A DNA stretch of 64,000 nt from FEN-1297 sp963843605 (GTDB lineage: Bacteria; Bacteroidota; Ignavibacteria; Ignavibacteriales; Ignavibacteriaceae). The position numbers and the translations under genes were made by a program. This document shows, in pieces, positions 1-9,458 of this stretch. Numbering within the stretch: position 1 is the stretch's first letter; every line of letters starts with the position of its first letter. The stretch lies in NCBI GenBank assembly GCA_963843605.1, contig CAWJLA010000001.1, positions 372,001-436,000 of the forward strand, given 5' to 3'. The notes under the pieces were generated by a model. That model ran no database searches and was not told the DNA's origin. It saw only the letters and a program-made list of their open reading frames with translations.

Positions 1-1727
1 TCCACCGCCATATTACCGGACTTGTAAAAGACATTTCCATAAACGGTCATTCCGCAGGCACCGTCGTCATGGTATATCGAAACAATGTTCCCGTTTTCGT
101 TGCCTATATGATGGAAGAAATTATATCTTACAATGTTTCCTTGTTCACTTGGATTCCTGCCGTAATAAATCGCCCCCATGTCGTAACCGTCGGTTCCCGC
201 ATCATGAATAATATTATACTCAATTAAATGGTCGTTTCCGTTCAGATGAATTGCGACCGAAGGACAGTCGTATATTTCGTTATGATCCACAACGTTACCG
301 ACACCGTCCAAGTTTACGGCACCGCAGTATGTTTTTCGTATACGGTTAAAATTATGAATCGAACAATTAGTTACGCGGTTATTTCCTTTTTCAAGAGTAA
401 GACGATTTCCCCCTCCGAGGATAATTCCGCCCGCGCCGGTATTATATATTTCACAGTTTGCAATCAATTGATCCTTGCCGCAGTTGCGATCCCAAGTTTG
501 ATGGCTGTATAGATACTCTTTAAAACTTCCCAGCTTACGCGAAGCCGGTATTCCGTTTTTATCAACGCCTTTACCCAGGCAGATTGCTACCGTACCCATG
601 TTCCTGAAAATACAGGAGATGAAATGAATATCGCTTCCGCCTTCGATATAAATGCCCATTCCGCGCGTGCATTCGAATGTAATATTTTCAAAATAAATAT
701 TAGAGGAGTTTTCTAATGCAATTAACGGTTCTTTGATTAAGGACAGACTCAAATCGGAAAGGTTTTCGTTATCGAAAGGATAGAAATATATTTTCTTTTC
801 TGTCTTATCTACAAAATACTCGCCAGGTATGTCAATTTCTTCCAGCAAATTAAAACCATAGAAACCATTGAATTTTTCACCGGAAGCAAAACCGTAATAG
901 GTAGGTTGAATTGTAGAGATTTGTCTTTTAGCGGTGTCAATATTTTTTATAGCAACCGCATCATCGGCAAACCCGTAATGAAAATATCCTGCTATCCAGG
1001 GATCTTCGGCATTTTTCCATCTTTTAACTCTTTTAGCTTCATATACAAAAATCCCGCCTTTACCGGAATAATCTCCGTCGCAAGGTTTCGAGCCTGTTTT
1101 TATTACACTGCTGTATCTTGTATAGCCGGCATTTGGCCACCTGGCCAGGAAGTAAGCTCTTTCCTTACCGAATAATTCCATCTGCGCAGGTAAAATCGGT
1201 CTGCCAAATCCATGCGGTATAATTTCCCCTTCATCAATTTTAATCCCGGAATAATCGATTTGCAGAATTTTGTTCTTCACCCTCGAGATAAACCGGTCCG
1301 ATACTGATTCGTCGGTTACTTTCCCTATTTTATTTAGCGGAATCGGAATACCTCCGGAGATACGTACTACTTCGTTTTTATAAGCGCGAAAAATTAAAGG
1401 AGCATTATCTTTAAATGAATCTCTTTTATCGAATTCAATCGTTTTAGAAATATGATAAATCCCTTCTCGGAGATAGACAGCATACTCAGATTCATGCGAT
1501 TTAAGTTTATCTTCTCTTACTGCATCACGGGCTCTTTCAATAGTAGCAAAGGGATGATTTATACTGCCGTTGTTTTTATCCGAACCGGAAGACGAAACGT
1601 AAAATTCCTTAAAGCTTTTGTTTTGTGCATAAATGTTAAATGAAAGGGTGAGCAGAAAAAATACTTCTGTCACGGTTAATAAAAACCTTAACCTAAATAT
1701 TATTTGAGATCCGCTCCATTCTTTCAT
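1..1727 (-). CDS. Secreted right-handed beta-helix protein, GH141/pectate-lyase-like (3' end outside window)
   Basis: An open frame runs without a stop from ATG at 1727-1725 to the window edge, so the C-terminus is missing. It begins with a hydrophobic signal-like segment (FFLLTLSFNIYAQ). The motif FYVSSSGSDKNNGS then HPFATIERARDAVRE follows, which is the usual entry of large beta-helix carbohydrate-active proteins (GH141, GH120 and pectate-lyase-like DUF1565 families). Later residues show parallel beta-helix character, with repeated N-x-I/V turns such as NCSIHNFN, VVDHNEIYD and LIEYNIIHDAG. The start is only 5 nt below the stop of the GH92 gene upstream, so the two are almost certainly co-transcribed. 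The exact substrate cannot be told: GH141 includes fucosidase and xylanase activities. Family-level fold is secure, enzymatic class is inference. Confidence 0.8.
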   Translation of the reverse strand, partial: MKEWSGSQIIFRLRFLLTVTEVFFLLTLSFNIYAQNKSFKEFYVSSSGSDKNNGSINHPFATIERARDAVREDKLKSHESEYAVYLREGIYHISKTIEFDKRDSFKDNAPLIFRAYKNEVVRISGGIPIPLNKIGKVTDESVSDRFISRVKNKILQIDYSGIKIDEGEIIPHGFGRPILPAQMELFGKERAYFLARWPNAGYTRYSSVIKTGSKPCDGDYSGKGGIFVYEAKRVKRWKNAEDPWIAGYFHYGFADDAVAIKNIDTAKRQISTIQPTYYGFASGEKFNGFYGFNLLEEIDIPGEYFVDKTEKKIYFYPFDNENLSDLSLSLIKEPLIALENSSNIYFENITFECTRGMGIYIEGGSDIHFISCIFRNMGTVAICLGKGVDKNGIPASRKLGSFKEYLYSHQTWDRNCGKDQLIANCEIYNTGAGGIILGGGNRLTLEKGNNRVTNCSIHNFNRIRKTYCGAVNLDGVGNVVDHNEIYDCPSVAIHLNGNDHLIEYNIIHDAGTDGYDMGAIYYGRNPSEQGNIVRYNFFHHIGNENGNIVSIYHDDGACGMTVYGNVFYKSGNMAV

Positions 1728-1732
1728 TATTT

Positions 1733-4006
1733 TTATTTTCCCCACTGTCTATTGGGTGTTGGTCCCATTACATAAATGAGATCTCCGCCCTTTATAATTT
1801 CATCATGAGTAATCCAACAGCGGTTCAGCTGCTTTCCGTTTAGCGTTGCCGATTGAATATAATAATTCTTATTACTTAAATTTTTTGCAATTATGGTGAA
1901 TTTCTTAGCCGGATAAATTTTATTGTCCAATTCTATAACTGTCTTTTTAAATATCGGAGACGACAATTGATAAACCGGATTTCCGGGACATACCTGGTAT
2001 AACCCCATGGCACTCAAAGCATACCAGGCAGCCATGCATCCGTAATCGTCGTCCATCTCCAGCAAATATCCGTCCGGAGTTGTCTTATAGATTCTATCGT
2101 CAATAGGCTCTTTATATTTTCTGTGAGTGCCGTACAATTGAATCATCGGTTGGGTAAGAATTTTATGAGTCCACTTTTGAGTAAGCCACGCAGCACCCGC
2201 AAAATTAAATAAATACGGCGCATGTATATCCGGTTCATCGCCGGCTGTATATAAATTATTTTCGAAAAAATAATTTAGCGCCCCCACAAAATTTTTATCT
2301 CCGCCCAATGCATCAATCAGTCCCCTGACATCATGTAAAACATTCCATCGATACTGCCATAAGGTTCCTTCATATGTATATTTTTCATCGTTAATTGTCG
2401 GATCTTCCGGAAAATCAAGCCATTTTCCGTCGGCGGCACGTGCTCTAAAAAATTTTTTCGTAGAGTCCCATGTATTTTTCCAGTAATTGGAACGTTTCAT
2501 GAAATAATTATAATCTTTTTCATTACCGATTTCTTTTGCAACCCGGGCAACGCACCAGCTATCCCAGCTATATTCGCCGGTTTGATCGGGACGCGCTGGA
2601 ATATAGCCTATCTTATCGTACTTTTTCCCCATTTGGACCATAGCTTCCCGGCGTAAGTAAGGATATATCTTCTCTATTTTTATATTATCAAAAAGCCCCT
2701 TAAAATAAGCGTCGGTCATTATCATCAGCATATGTTCGTTTCGGCAATTGTCATATACTTCAAATCCGTTTTTACCACACATTTCAAAATCGGAACCGGT
2801 TCCATGTGGTTTGTGGGTACCGTCTGGTTTATCCCAATCGCCCTGCTCATAAATATCACGCAGCGATTTGGCAATATCCCGGTAAATGTCCGGCAGATAT
2901 AGGCTGTACAACGAATACTTAGTCCGGAAGGAATCCCAGAAGGAATAATCGTCATAATGAACGTAGCCCTTTGCTTTATGCAGTTTTTCATCAAGGCCCG
3001 GATATGTCCCGTCGTCATCAGTTATCGTTACCGGTAAAAAACATGTATGATATAATGCATTATAGAAAATGGTTTTATATTCTTCGGTTCCTTGAACTTT
3101 TATTTTGCTTAGGACATCGTTCCATAATATGTATGCCTTATTTTTAATTCGGTTAAAATTAAAATCCGGATTTTCTATTTTAAGGTTATTACGCGCCGCT
3201 TTTATACTTGTTAAAGAAACACCCACTACAACTTCCAGCGGTTTACCTTTAAGATCACCGAATTCAAAAACAAAACCGCCCTTATTTACTTTATCCAGCT
3301 CATCTCCATTAAGAAGTCTCTCGCCGTTCCAGATCTTTGTTGCTTTTACCGGCATATTAAATTTTATGCAGAAATAAATTCCGTTATAAATTTCTTGAAT
3401 GCCTTCAGCCGTATATTTATCAATCAATTTGCAGGTTAAGTTTTTTGAAGCATCTCTGTTCCCTTCATATAAAAACAATTTTGCCGATACTCCCGGAGGG
3501 AAAGTATAGCGATGACTACCAGTATGGGCAGTTGCCGTTAATTGGGCGAGAATATTATCTTGAGTCAATCGTACAGAATAATAGCCCGCTTTAGCAATTT
3601 CTGATTTTCTATCGATGTTCAAGATCGGGTTAATAAAAAAAGTATCGGAGGGAATTTTGGCAAAGGGAATAATCGATAAAAGTCCGGCGCGATTCGGAGG
3701 TCTGTTCCCTGAACTGCCTCGATGAAAATGGCTGAAACCCCTGATTTGACTATCCGAATAATCATATCCGGAATGTGCAATGTTGACATTGGCTGTTAGA
3801 CTGCCGGGGTAAGTATCGGGACATAATTCTATTAAACCGAACGGTACATTTGCCGCCGGAAGCCACTGTCCGTGGTCGCCTTGAGTGCAGATAAACGGAT
3901 CGACATAATCAACAGGCTGCTTTGAAGTGCGGGACTTATTTCCGGCATAAATATTTGAAGCTAGCACAAGAGCAAAAAAGTAAATTATAAATTCTTTCAT
4001 TATCAC
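1733..4006 (-). CDS. GH92 alpha-mannosidase (copy 1)
   Basis: A secreted 757-residue protein of normal GH92 length. GH92 enzymes are calcium-dependent inverting exo-alpha-mannosidases acting on N-glycans and mannans. After a signal peptide (residues about 1-21) the N-terminal beta-sandwich carries VDPFICTQGDHGQWLP and VPFGLIELCPDTYPG. The (alpha/alpha)6 domain carries YEGTLWQYRW, where the family's general acid Glu lies, and GDEPDIHAPYLFNFAGAAW. The catalytic-base region is MDDDYGCMAAWYALSAMG (Asp cluster at about 652-654). Other copies here read GNEPS or GNEPV at the +1-subsite loop; this one reads GDEPD, and the usual N/D-D-x-G-Q is D-D-Y-G-C, so its linkage specificity may differ. It lies between the unknown 302-residue protein and the beta-helix gene. 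Family certain; linkage not predictable. Confidence 0.93.
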   Translation of the reverse strand: MIMKEFIIYFFALVLASNIYAGNKSRTSKQPVDYVDPFICTQGDHGQWLPAANVPFGLIELCPDTYPGSLTANVNIAHSGYDYSDSQIRGFSHFHRGSSGNRPPNRAGLLSIIPFAKIPSDTFFINPILNIDRKSEIAKAGYYSVRLTQDNILAQLTATAHTGSHRYTFPPGVSAKLFLYEGNRDASKNLTCKLIDKYTAEGIQEIYNGIYFCIKFNMPVKATKIWNGERLLNGDELDKVNKGGFVFEFGDLKGKPLEVVVGVSLTSIKAARNNLKIENPDFNFNRIKNKAYILWNDVLSKIKVQGTEEYKTIFYNALYHTCFLPVTITDDDGTYPGLDEKLHKAKGYVHYDDYSFWDSFRTKYSLYSLYLPDIYRDIAKSLRDIYEQGDWDKPDGTHKPHGTGSDFEMCGKNGFEVYDNCRNEHMLMIMTDAYFKGLFDNIKIEKIYPYLRREAMVQMGKKYDKIGYIPARPDQTGEYSWDSWCVARVAKEIGNEKDYNYFMKRSNYWKNTWDSTKKFFRARAADGKWLDFPEDPTINDEKYTYEGTLWQYRWNVLHDVRGLIDALGGDKNFVGALNYFFENNLYTAGDEPDIHAPYLFNFAGAAWLTQKWTHKILTQPMIQLYGTHRKYKEPIDDRIYKTTPDGYLLEMDDDYGCMAAWYALSAMGLYQVCPGNPVYQLSSPIFKKTVIELDNKIYPAKKFTIIAKNLSNKNYYIQSATLNGKQLNRCWITHDEIIKGGDLIYVMGPTPNRQWGK

Positions 4007-4160
4007 TTCCGGATTATCATGATCAATCTTTAATTAGCTCATTAGGAACGCATATGAAATCTTTATTCATTCTACTTCCGGATTTCACCGTATTTCATGC
4101 GATATTATTTGAGATAATTGTAATTAGTAAAATTTCGAAAGCAGCCTATCAATACATAGT

Positions 4161-5069
4161 TCAAAAATTTTCCTCTATCTGATAAACTTTTTCTCTAATT
4201 TCATCAACTGTCCCTATTATGATATAATAATCATATTCATAAATGGAATTGCTGTTTAGCGCTTCTTTCTTAACCGGCGCAATGTATGAAGTAGAACCAT
4301 CTAAAGACCCTTTTCCCGGTCTACCGGCTATGCCCGCAAGAAAATCGGTACATCTCGAATTGTAAACTCCCAACCCCCACTTTGCACTATCTGCAAAAGC
4401 CATCCAATGTTCGGTCACTCCCGAATATCTTCCCCAAAATCCTTTTTGAAGAAATTTAACTTCAGGTTTTGAAAGAGAATCGTTAGTAAATGGTTTTTTA
4501 CCCAAGTAAGTATATAAATTTGAAAGTGCAGAGATTGGATAGACTGCCGGCAGTTCTTGATCGACAAAAATTCCTTCACCGTAAATTGAATCCGTCCTAT
4601 GACAAATTATTTTACAGCGAACCTTCAAAACATTTCCGATTAGAACCGTCTTTTGTTCCATTTCCGCTTCGGCAGGTTTGTTATTCATATCCCATTGCAT
4701 CGGGATACATTTAATGTAAATTGAATCTCCGTTTTGACTGTAATCCAAAATTTTAGAACGGTTTTTAAATTCATCGCCAACCTGAACCGGGTTCCAACAC
4801 CACGGCGACCATTTTGGAGACTGACCTTCAGCCTTTCGATCGACCTTTTGACCGGCATAAAATGATTGCTGTATATATCTTCCTTCGTCGTAAACATTTA
4901 CAAGATTTCTTTGACTTCCCGAAGTAGATATATAGCTTATTGCACCTCCGCGTGTTAAATCGAATTTTACTTTAATAATTCCGTTATCTGCGGTAAGTTC
5001 AGACGGCTGGGCCGATATCCACGATATTAGAAGTAAAAAGAAAAATATAGTTTTTTTGACAGCTCTCAT
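4161..5069 (-). CDS. Secreted beta-rich protein of unknown function
   Basis: A 302-residue protein with a clear signal peptide (KKTIFFFLLLISWISAQ). I do not recognise a named family. The body looks all-beta, with the pattern GGAISYIS, RNLVNVYDEGRYIQQSFYAG, SPWCWNPVQVGDEF and GFWGRYSGVTEHWMAF. The phrases about an invariant scaffold ('RNLVN...DEGRYIQQSFY') recall aldose-epimerase-like or lyase beta-sandwich proteins found beside glycosidases, but no catalytic set can be assigned. It is co-directional with the neighbouring GH92 (154 nt downstream) and the 751-residue TIM-barrel protein (219 nt upstream). A carbohydrate-binding or mutarotase-like role is a guess from context and fold impression. 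Confidence 0.75.
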   Translation of the reverse strand: MRAVKKTIFFFLLLISWISAQPSELTADNGIIKVKFDLTRGGAISYISTSGSQRNLVNVYDEGRYIQQSFYAGQKVDRKAEGQSPKWSPWCWNPVQVGDEFKNRSKILDYSQNGDSIYIKCIPMQWDMNNKPAEAEMEQKTVLIGNVLKVRCKIICHRTDSIYGEGIFVDQELPAVYPISALSNLYTYLGKKPFTNDSLSKPEVKFLQKGFWGRYSGVTEHWMAFADSAKWGLGVYNSRCTDFLAGIAGRPGKGSLDGSTSYIAPVKKEALNSNSIYEYDYYIIIGTVDEIREKVYQIEENF

Positions 5070-5288
5070 AAACTTGAAATCCGATTCGAAAATTCATAAA
5101 AACCGCTAAATGATAATTAATTATAAATTAACTTTCTTAAAGAGGCTTGTATTTAGGTAAATATTTTAGGTTCCCAGGTTTACTAAACATTTTAATTAAA
5201 TTTCATGGCGAGACAACATTCTTTTCCATTCCGCAACCCGGATTAGACCGGAACTGCAAAAAAACGATTTCAGAGAATGCGCTATTGT

Positions 5289-7544
5289 TCACCAGTGAAT
5301 TTTAACTCTAACACCGTCCGAGCTGTTAGGAAACTGCAGTTTAAGAGTTTTTGTGTTTTCATCCCAGTCATTCTTTGTCCCGTTTATTTTTTTGTTTTCT
5401 ATGCTGTTGATAATCAGTTCCCGAGGTTTGGAGGGGAGAAGCACCCGCATCACATCCCAAGTCCCGGAGGGACTTTTGGTTAAAAATTGATAACTTTTAT
5501 TTTCAATTTTTTGGTTATAAATTCTTGATGCGGCACAAAGGACTTTGGGCGTGTTTTTATCCGTGATTTCATTTAAGTCGATCAGAAAGCATTGATGTCC
5601 TGGCCTGATGATTTTTTCCGAAAGTATCGGCAGCTCAGGATTAAACAGATCTATTAACGGACCTTTAATATAAAGTGAAGAGGTATCGCTTGTTTCATCC
5701 ATAACCGAAGCAATAATGTAATAACCCCTTTCAAGATAAAAATTGTTTTTAATGATAAGTTTACCCGCACCTGCCTTATTTTCATAGCAATTCTTTATTA
5801 ATTGCACGAATGAAGAATCGCTGTCAGGTGATTTCACCAGTTCTTTCGGATTTTTTCTCAAAATAAAAAACTTGCCCTTTCCGAAGGAATAAAAACTATT
5901 ATTCGTATTTTTTTTTATGTCAAATAATTTAAGCAAATGTTCCAAAGGAGTTTTAAAATTATTTCCGTTTGTGTTCCACCATTCGGCAACATTTTGAAAC
6001 GGATCATCATCACGCCCCACGTATACGAGAACTCCGCCGTTCTTAACCCACCGGGCAAGATATTTATGTACGTCGGGTGACAGCGGTTTCATATTTGAAT
6101 ATGTCATAATGAGCACTTTAATATTTTTAAGCGGATTATACTTTAAATTTTCCATGTGGACCGTTTCCAGCGGAATTCCCCTTTTTAAAATCGGCATGAC
6201 AATTCCATAAAGATTCGATAATTCTTTATCTTCATATTGAGGGTCTCTTTGGAACATAAGCGAATTTGAAAGCAGAATTCCAATACCTTGGGAACCGCTC
6301 ACTTTATTTTTGGAAAGCGGCATATCATTAAGCGAATTAATCATTACTTGAATCTGGGTAGCATATTCATTTGAAATAGGCTGCGGAGTAATGCTGTTTT
6401 CAAGCTTGAATTTACCAAGATATATTCTGCTCGGCCACGGCATTACTTCATAATTATTCACAGTCGGATACATTAATTCTGCCGTAAATGTCGCCTCATA
6501 ATTTTTTTTGTAATCATCCCAACTCCTGGCACGATCTTCAACCGGGTCGGAGAGCAAAAATATTTTTCTGCCCGTTGGAGCGGTCATGGAAATCATTGTC
6601 CCGTATTCAAGAAAAGCGTTTTCAAATACTCTTTCTTTTTTAACTCCGTTAAAATAATTCGGAGTACGCGCCGTGCCCGTCCAAACCTGCGCTATGTAAC
6701 CATCCATTACGGGCAGGGATGCCAGACTAGCTTCCGGGCTTACGATTCCCCAAGCAGTATAATTGATTAGTGAATGAGTAGGAACATAACACTTAATATT
6801 CAACCCTTTGCTCTTTCCGTATGTTTTGGCATACGTAAAAACCTCTTTAAGTGCATTATAAAAAAGATGATACTTTAGCTTGGAAGATAGATAAAAAGCC
6901 TCTGCGGATTCATCCTGCGGTCTCCACGGCGAACCGTAATATTCCCGCCATAATTTCTTAAAAGAAGAGCTGTATCCGGATTTTGTCCAAAATTCAGGCT
7001 CTTCAAGGTATATTGAAGTAATGCCGCAGTCTATTACGGTCTTAATCATTGATTTGAAATAATTAATATATGATGAAGTGGGAACAACATACGGAACGCC
7101 CTGGTTGTGCCAAATGATTTTTCCGTCTTTATCCATCTGCCCGTCGCCGTCATGTTTTATGCCGTCATATTTGCCGTCGAAATAATTTTGATATTCTCCC
7201 CAGGCAATACCTGTCATAAATTGAGTGATATATCCTTCTTTCTTCCAACTGTTTATTCTGTCAAGCAAATCTTTGCTGTGAAATAAATTATTCTTAAGGT
7301 TTGAGACCCTTTCATCTGAGATGCCGCGCACCCCGTAAACAATAGCAATATCAGATCTAATATCGAAGCGGGGATTGAAGGCCTGACCGGTTTGAAAGCA
7401 AGTTTTTTCATCCATGTGCTTATCGGACTGGGAAAATATGAATGTAGATAAAAAGAATAAAGACAAAAACGACGTTAATATTATTCTTAGAATCTTACTG
7501 AAATTAATTCCCGGAGCATTTGTCATAAAATATTTCCTTTTCAT
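5289..7544 (-). CDS. Secreted TIM-barrel glycosidase-like protein of unassigned family
   Basis: A 751-residue protein. The signal segment is preceded by a short leader, so ATG at residue 7 is an alternative start. Residues about 60-380 look like a (beta/alpha)8 barrel with ITSIYLEEPEFW at about 175-186; acidic residues E181, E182 and E184 sit at a strand end, as catalytic or sugar-binding acids do in clan GH-A. Residues about 410-560 resemble a class-I glutamine-amidotransferase/beta-galactosidase trimerisation fold (GIGILLSNS, VLIMTYSNMKPLSPDVHKY, WVKNGGVLVYVGRDDDPF), which accompanies the barrel in GH42 enzymes. The C-terminus is beta-rich. I cannot place it in a numbered GH family. The gene lies 59 nt upstream of nothing else but follows the GH71/99-like gene at 7604 closely (59 nt), suggesting co-transcription. 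Confidence 0.8.
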   Translation of the reverse strand: MKRKYFMTNAPGINFSKILRIILTSFLSLFFLSTFIFSQSDKHMDEKTCFQTGQAFNPRFDIRSDIAIVYGVRGISDERVSNLKNNLFHSKDLLDRINSWKKEGYITQFMTGIAWGEYQNYFDGKYDGIKHDGDGQMDKDGKIIWHNQGVPYVVPTSSYINYFKSMIKTVIDCGITSIYLEEPEFWTKSGYSSSFKKLWREYYGSPWRPQDESAEAFYLSSKLKYHLFYNALKEVFTYAKTYGKSKGLNIKCYVPTHSLINYTAWGIVSPEASLASLPVMDGYIAQVWTGTARTPNYFNGVKKERVFENAFLEYGTMISMTAPTGRKIFLLSDPVEDRARSWDDYKKNYEATFTAELMYPTVNNYEVMPWPSRIYLGKFKLENSITPQPISNEYATQIQVMINSLNDMPLSKNKVSGSQGIGILLSNSLMFQRDPQYEDKELSNLYGIVMPILKRGIPLETVHMENLKYNPLKNIKVLIMTYSNMKPLSPDVHKYLARWVKNGGVLVYVGRDDDPFQNVAEWWNTNGNNFKTPLEHLLKLFDIKKNTNNSFYSFGKGKFFILRKNPKELVKSPDSDSSFVQLIKNCYENKAGAGKLIIKNNFYLERGYYIIASVMDETSDTSSLYIKGPLIDLFNPELPILSEKIIRPGHQCFLIDLNEITDKNTPKVLCAASRIYNQKIENKSYQFLTKSPSGTWDVMRVLLPSKPRELIINSIENKKINGTKNDWDENTKTLKLQFPNSSDGVRVKIHW

Positions 7545-7603
7545 GTCTCATAAACATAATAATTCATGTTGATAATTAATCGTCAAAACAAAGATGGTCC
7601 GAA

Positions 7604-9379
7604 TTATTTTTCAGAAAAGATCCAGTTAAATCTGCCGCCAGGTGCGGTATCGCCGTTTATGTACCAGTCCAGAGGATCATCAGAATCCTGCATATTATCC
7701 GACCACTTAAATTCGAAATTCAGCGATGTTGAAAATTGAGGAATAAACTTTCGGGGGACTGAGATCATCATTTTATTACCGTTCACCGAATACTCAACAG
7801 TATTGACATCTTTCCATTTTCCTTCGAAATATTTTTGGAGTTTATTTCCTTCAACAATTCTGAAATCGTATCCAGCCCATCCGGTTGAGAATTTCCTATC
7901 AGCGTTAATATAAAGCCGCATCCAATTATTTCCTGAGTTTGGAGTTATATCCGAGACAGTCCGGGCATAGAAATAAACATTATCTTTATCCCGGGCAATT
8001 TTAAGAATATCAAAATCATTTCTGCCTGTATAGTTTTTATATACAACTACGGGTTTAGATTGAGCACCTCTCCAATTGCGAGGCTGTGTATCACCGGTAT
8101 AATCTTTATAAACGGGGGTTACATTTTTCCAATCTTTAAAACTCTGTATAGTTTTCATTGCACCAGGTAAAGGATTTTTTTCTACTCCTTTAAATCTTCT
8201 AATATTATTTACAAGCTGCATGTAATAATCATCTTTCATGTTGGCCGTTAACGTGGGCTCGATGTCGCGGCTGTATTCAGGGCTGGCTTCATCACAAAAC
8301 CATGAATGCTGCGGATTGCCGTCTTTACTTGTCCATCTTCCGGCGGTCCACTCATTCCAACCCGTAACAAAAACAAATTTGGGATTTTCTTTAATAGCAA
8401 AATCCCATTGTTCTTGAAAATTATATCCGTAAGGAAGATCGGTTGCCGGATTTCCGGGTTTGCCGTTGTGATAACTTCTTCCCCAGTTATCTTTGTTTCC
8501 ATAAAAGGCAGAACCTCCCATTCCCGCTTTTGGATTCGGATGCTGGGCAACAGAAACGTTGATTATTTCTTTTTCACCTTCATAATTATAATGAACACGC
8601 TGCGGTCTAGTAAAATCAATCCACGGCCAGCTGTTGGTTTTATATTTCTCCGTAGGCCATTGAGATTCCCGCCATGTAAAACTTTCCTCACAATCGAACC
8701 CGACTGCTTCCGGTACTTTTCCAATTATTAACGGTTGACCTTTAGGATACCAAGTATTCGGAAGATAAAACCAGCAGTCGGGATGATAATATTTTGCTCC
8801 TTCCATGTAAAAATTTTCATAGGCTTCTTCCATCCGCACACCGGAATCAGTGTTCGTATAAAAAACAATCTTTGGCGGATTCTTTCCCTGTGCACGAACT
8901 TCGTCCAAAGCTTTCATTAAAAGATTGACTCTATCTGCATATATCGAATCATTTGTAGCGTCAATTACGATTATGTCCACACCGGCATCAGTTAAGAGCT
9001 GAACACTTCTAAGTGTGACCCAATAATCATCGGCTCTGTAATAACCGTAAATCGGTTTTCCCCAATAGTAAGCAGGGCAAGGTCCTCCTTCATGATAAAC
9101 CGGTTTTCCCCAATAAGGACTATTATAATCTTCCAATACTTCCGGGTGATTAGGAATTATCTCGCTCAAATCCCAAAAATTCTCAGCCGTACCGTCGCCG
9201 TGCGTAAGGAAATAAAAGATAGCAACATATTTGTCTTTCCTGGGACTGCCTACAGAATCATTCTGAAGCAGCGTTCTTCCCAAATCGTCTGTTCCGGCAA
9301 GAACTTGTGCATAAAGGGAAGCATTGTTCAACAGGGAAATTAAAATAATGAAAAGCAACAAATTTATTAATCGATTCAA
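7604..9379 (-). CDS. GH71/GH99-like secreted glycosidase with C-terminal CBM9-like domain
   Basis: A 591-residue protein with a signal peptide ending near SLYAQ. Residues about 50-400 read as a barrel in the GH71/GH99 superfamily style: YVAIFYFLTHGD, a strand DAGVDIIVIDATND, and the diagnostic FVTGWNEWTAG with E343 in W-N-E-W, followed by SRDIEPT. GH99 members are endo-alpha-mannosidases/mannanases and GH71 are alpha-1,3-glucanases. This copy is divergent, so activity is open. Residues about 430-590 (RNDFDILKIARDKDNVYFYARTV, NADRKFSTGWAGYDFRI) resemble a CBM9/DOMON-type beta-sandwich sugar-binding domain. The combination with many alpha-mannosidases favours an endo-acting role on mannose-containing glycans, as inference. 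Confidence 0.8.
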   Translation of the reverse strand: MNRLINLLLFIILISLLNNASLYAQVLAGTDDLGRTLLQNDSVGSPRKDKYVAIFYFLTHGDGTAENFWDLSEIIPNHPEVLEDYNSPYWGKPVYHEGGPCPAYYWGKPIYGYYRADDYWVTLRSVQLLTDAGVDIIVIDATNDSIYADRVNLLMKALDEVRAQGKNPPKIVFYTNTDSGVRMEEAYENFYMEGAKYYHPDCWFYLPNTWYPKGQPLIIGKVPEAVGFDCEESFTWRESQWPTEKYKTNSWPWIDFTRPQRVHYNYEGEKEIINVSVAQHPNPKAGMGGSAFYGNKDNWGRSYHNGKPGNPATDLPYGYNFQEQWDFAIKENPKFVFVTGWNEWTAGRWTSKDGNPQHSWFCDEASPEYSRDIEPTLTANMKDDYYMQLVNNIRRFKGVEKNPLPGAMKTIQSFKDWKNVTPVYKDYTGDTQPRNWRGAQSKPVVVYKNYTGRNDFDILKIARDKDNVYFYARTVSDITPNSGNNWMRLYINADRKFSTGWAGYDFRIVEGNKLQKYFEGKWKDVNTVEYSVNGNKMMISVPRKFIPQFSTSLNFEFKWSDNMQDSDDPLDWYINGDTAPGGRFNWIFSEK

Positions 9380-9458
9380 AATTATACTCCTATGTCAATT
9401 TTATTAAACAACACCTGAGTTTTTACTTATAAGATTTTAACCGGGTTATTACTTAAAA

